Source: DATADF01 sp046263155
GTDB taxonomy: Bacteria > Actinomycetota > CADDZG01 > WHSQ01
Direction: 5' to 3'
Assembly: GCA_046263155.1 (NCBI GenBank)
Contig: JBHELF010000114.1
Coordinates: 1 to 22,344, forward strand
Length of the DNA: 22,344 nucleotides
Part shown: positions 21,506 through 22,344 of the stretch, piece by piece
Layout of the letters: each line of letters starts with the position of its first letter
Numbering within the stretch: position 1 is the stretch's first letter
Made by a program: the position numbers and the translations under genes
The notes under the pieces: generated by a model
What the model was told of the DNA's origin: nothing
Seen by the model: only the letters and a program-made list of their open reading frames with translations
Databases searched by the model: none

Positions 21506-22344
21506 TTGAGTAAGCGACCTTCTATCGGGGGCCAAGCCGTCCTCGAGGGCGTGATGATGCGGGGGCCCGCATCGTGGTCCGTCGCCTGCCGGCGTCCCGA
21601 CGAAACAATTGCCGTCGACAAATTCCCGCTGCCCTCGGCCGCGCAGCGACATCCCTGGCTCAAGTGGCCTCTGGTACGGGGTTGCCTCGTCCTCGGCGAG
21701 TCCCTCTCGATCGGGATCAAGGCGCTGAAGATCTCGGCCAGCCACGCGCTTTCAGAAGAAGAGGAACAACTCTCCGACAAGCAGCTCGGCTGGACCCTGG
21801 CCATAGCCATGGTCGTGTTCTCCGCGATCTTCATCGTCCTGCCGGTGCTGGGCACCAGGTTCATCGTCGGAGAGCGGGAGAAGGATCTTGTCTTCAACCT
21901 GGTCGAGGGGAGCATCCGACTCGGCATGTTCGTCGGCTATCTGCTCTTGATCTCGCTGCTGAAGGACATCCGCCGCGTCTTCCAGTACCACGGCGCCGAG
22001 CACAAGACGATCTATGCGTACGAGAACGGCGATCCGCTCGACCCGGCCGAGATCGACCGGAAATACCCGACGCTGCACGTGCGATGCGGGACCAACTTCC
22101 TCTTCATCGTTCTGTTCCTCACTATCGTCGCTCACTTCGTGATCGATCTCACCGTGTCCGCCTCGCTGTTGCCGCGTATCGGACTACGGCTCGCCGCGAT
22201 TCCCGTGCTGGCCGGGCTCGGTTATGAGGCTATAAAACTGGCCTCCCGAAACGAAGACTCGTTGTTCTTCAAGATCTCGATGCTTCCCGGCCTCGCTCTA
22301 CAGCGGATCACTACAAAGCCGCCGTCTCTGGATCAGATCGAGGT
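21506..22344 (+). CDS. DUF1385 family membrane protein, 3' partial
   Basis: The frame is open from TTG 21506 to the window edge and gives about 279 residues. It starts SKRPSIGGQAVLEGVMMRGP, the typical opening of DUF1385 proteins. It then has a PLVRGCLVLGESL segment, four or more hydrophobic helices (for example TLAIAMVVFSAIFIVLPVLG, IRLGMFVGYLLLISLL, FLFIVLFLTIVAHFVIDL) and the invariant YHGAEHKTIYAYENG between helices. The His- and Glu-containing loop looks like a metal or catalytic site, but the function of the family is unknown. No strong ribosome binding site precedes TTG, which lies 15 bases after rpmE. In many actinobacteria and Firmicutes this gene sits between rpmE and prfA, so prfA may follow outside the window. 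Confidence 0.9.
   Translation, partial: MSKRPSIGGQAVLEGVMMRGPASWSVACRRPDETIAVDKFPLPSAAQRHPWLKWPLVRGCLVLGESLSIGIKALKISASHALSEEEEQLSDKQLGWTLAIAMVVFSAIFIVLPVLGTRFIVGEREKDLVFNLVEGSIRLGMFVGYLLLISLLKDIRRVFQYHGAEHKTIYAYENGDPLDPAEIDRKYPTLHVRCGTNFLFIVLFLTIVAHFVIDLTVSASLLPRIGLRLAAIPVLAGLGYEAIKLASRNEDSLFFKISMLPGLALQRITTKPPSLDQIE

Noticed and set aside
1..22344. CRISPR arrays, insertion sequences, integrases or attachment sites
   Set aside because: I saw no regularly spaced repeats, transposase or recombinase motifs, and no repeated tRNA end near 2438-2509 that would mark an integrated element.

Overview
The window looks like a chromosomal segment of a GC-rich, probably uncultured member of the Actinomycetota. 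The main evidence is its backbone order: argS, lysA, hom, thrC, thrB, rho, rpmE. This is the order I know from Mycobacterium (argS-lysA-thrA-thrC-thrB-rho-rpmE-prfA). Other support comes from a SARP-type regulator remnant, frequent GTG starts, and several genes with no ribosome binding site but a TANNNT box 6-7 bases before the start codon (leaderless transcription). A DUF1385 membrane protein after rpmE and divergent sequences suggest a deep lineage rather than a mycobacterium or streptomycete. I cannot assign the class.

Layout. Bases 1-2330 are an eroding accessory region: the tail of a flavoprotein oxidoreductase, a membrane-protein gene broken by two compensating frameshifts, a SARP regulator reduced to its two ends but still carrying an operator-like heptamer repeat, a truncated ABM-like small ORF, and one intact SnoaL-like gene with a terminator. 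A tRNA-Arg(CCG) on the minus strand marks the boundary. From 2607 come a stand-alone receiver protein, argS and a PhzF-family gene (+), then a secreted five-Asp-box sialidase-like protein (-). Next is lysA (+), followed by a membrane-bound class III nucleotide cyclase (+), and three minus-strand genes: a PH-like small protein, a lipoprotein-like secreted protein and a divergent Fpg/Nei glycosylase. Then come hom-thrC-thrB (+) and a minus-strand four-helix membrane protein. The last block (16438-22344, +) is one tightly packed run: a cyclic 2,3-diphosphoglycerate synthetase homologue, a 2-phosphoglycerate kinase homologue, a short transaldolase, rho, a 49-residue membrane peptide, rpmE and the DUF1385 gene (cut by the window end).

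How the genes work together. lysA, hom, thrC and thrB make lysine and threonine from aspartate. argS, the tRNA-Arg, rho and rpmE serve translation and transcription termination. The most unusual element is the cpgS-like/2PGK-like pair, which overlaps by 8 bp. In hyperthermophilic methanogens these two enzymes convert 2-phosphoglycerate to 2,3-diphosphoglycerate and then to cyclic 2,3-diphosphoglycerate, a thermoprotectant and phosphate store. Here they sit in an actinobacterial housekeeping operon directly ahead of transaldolase and rho. The cpgS-like gene also seems to start at an ATC codon.
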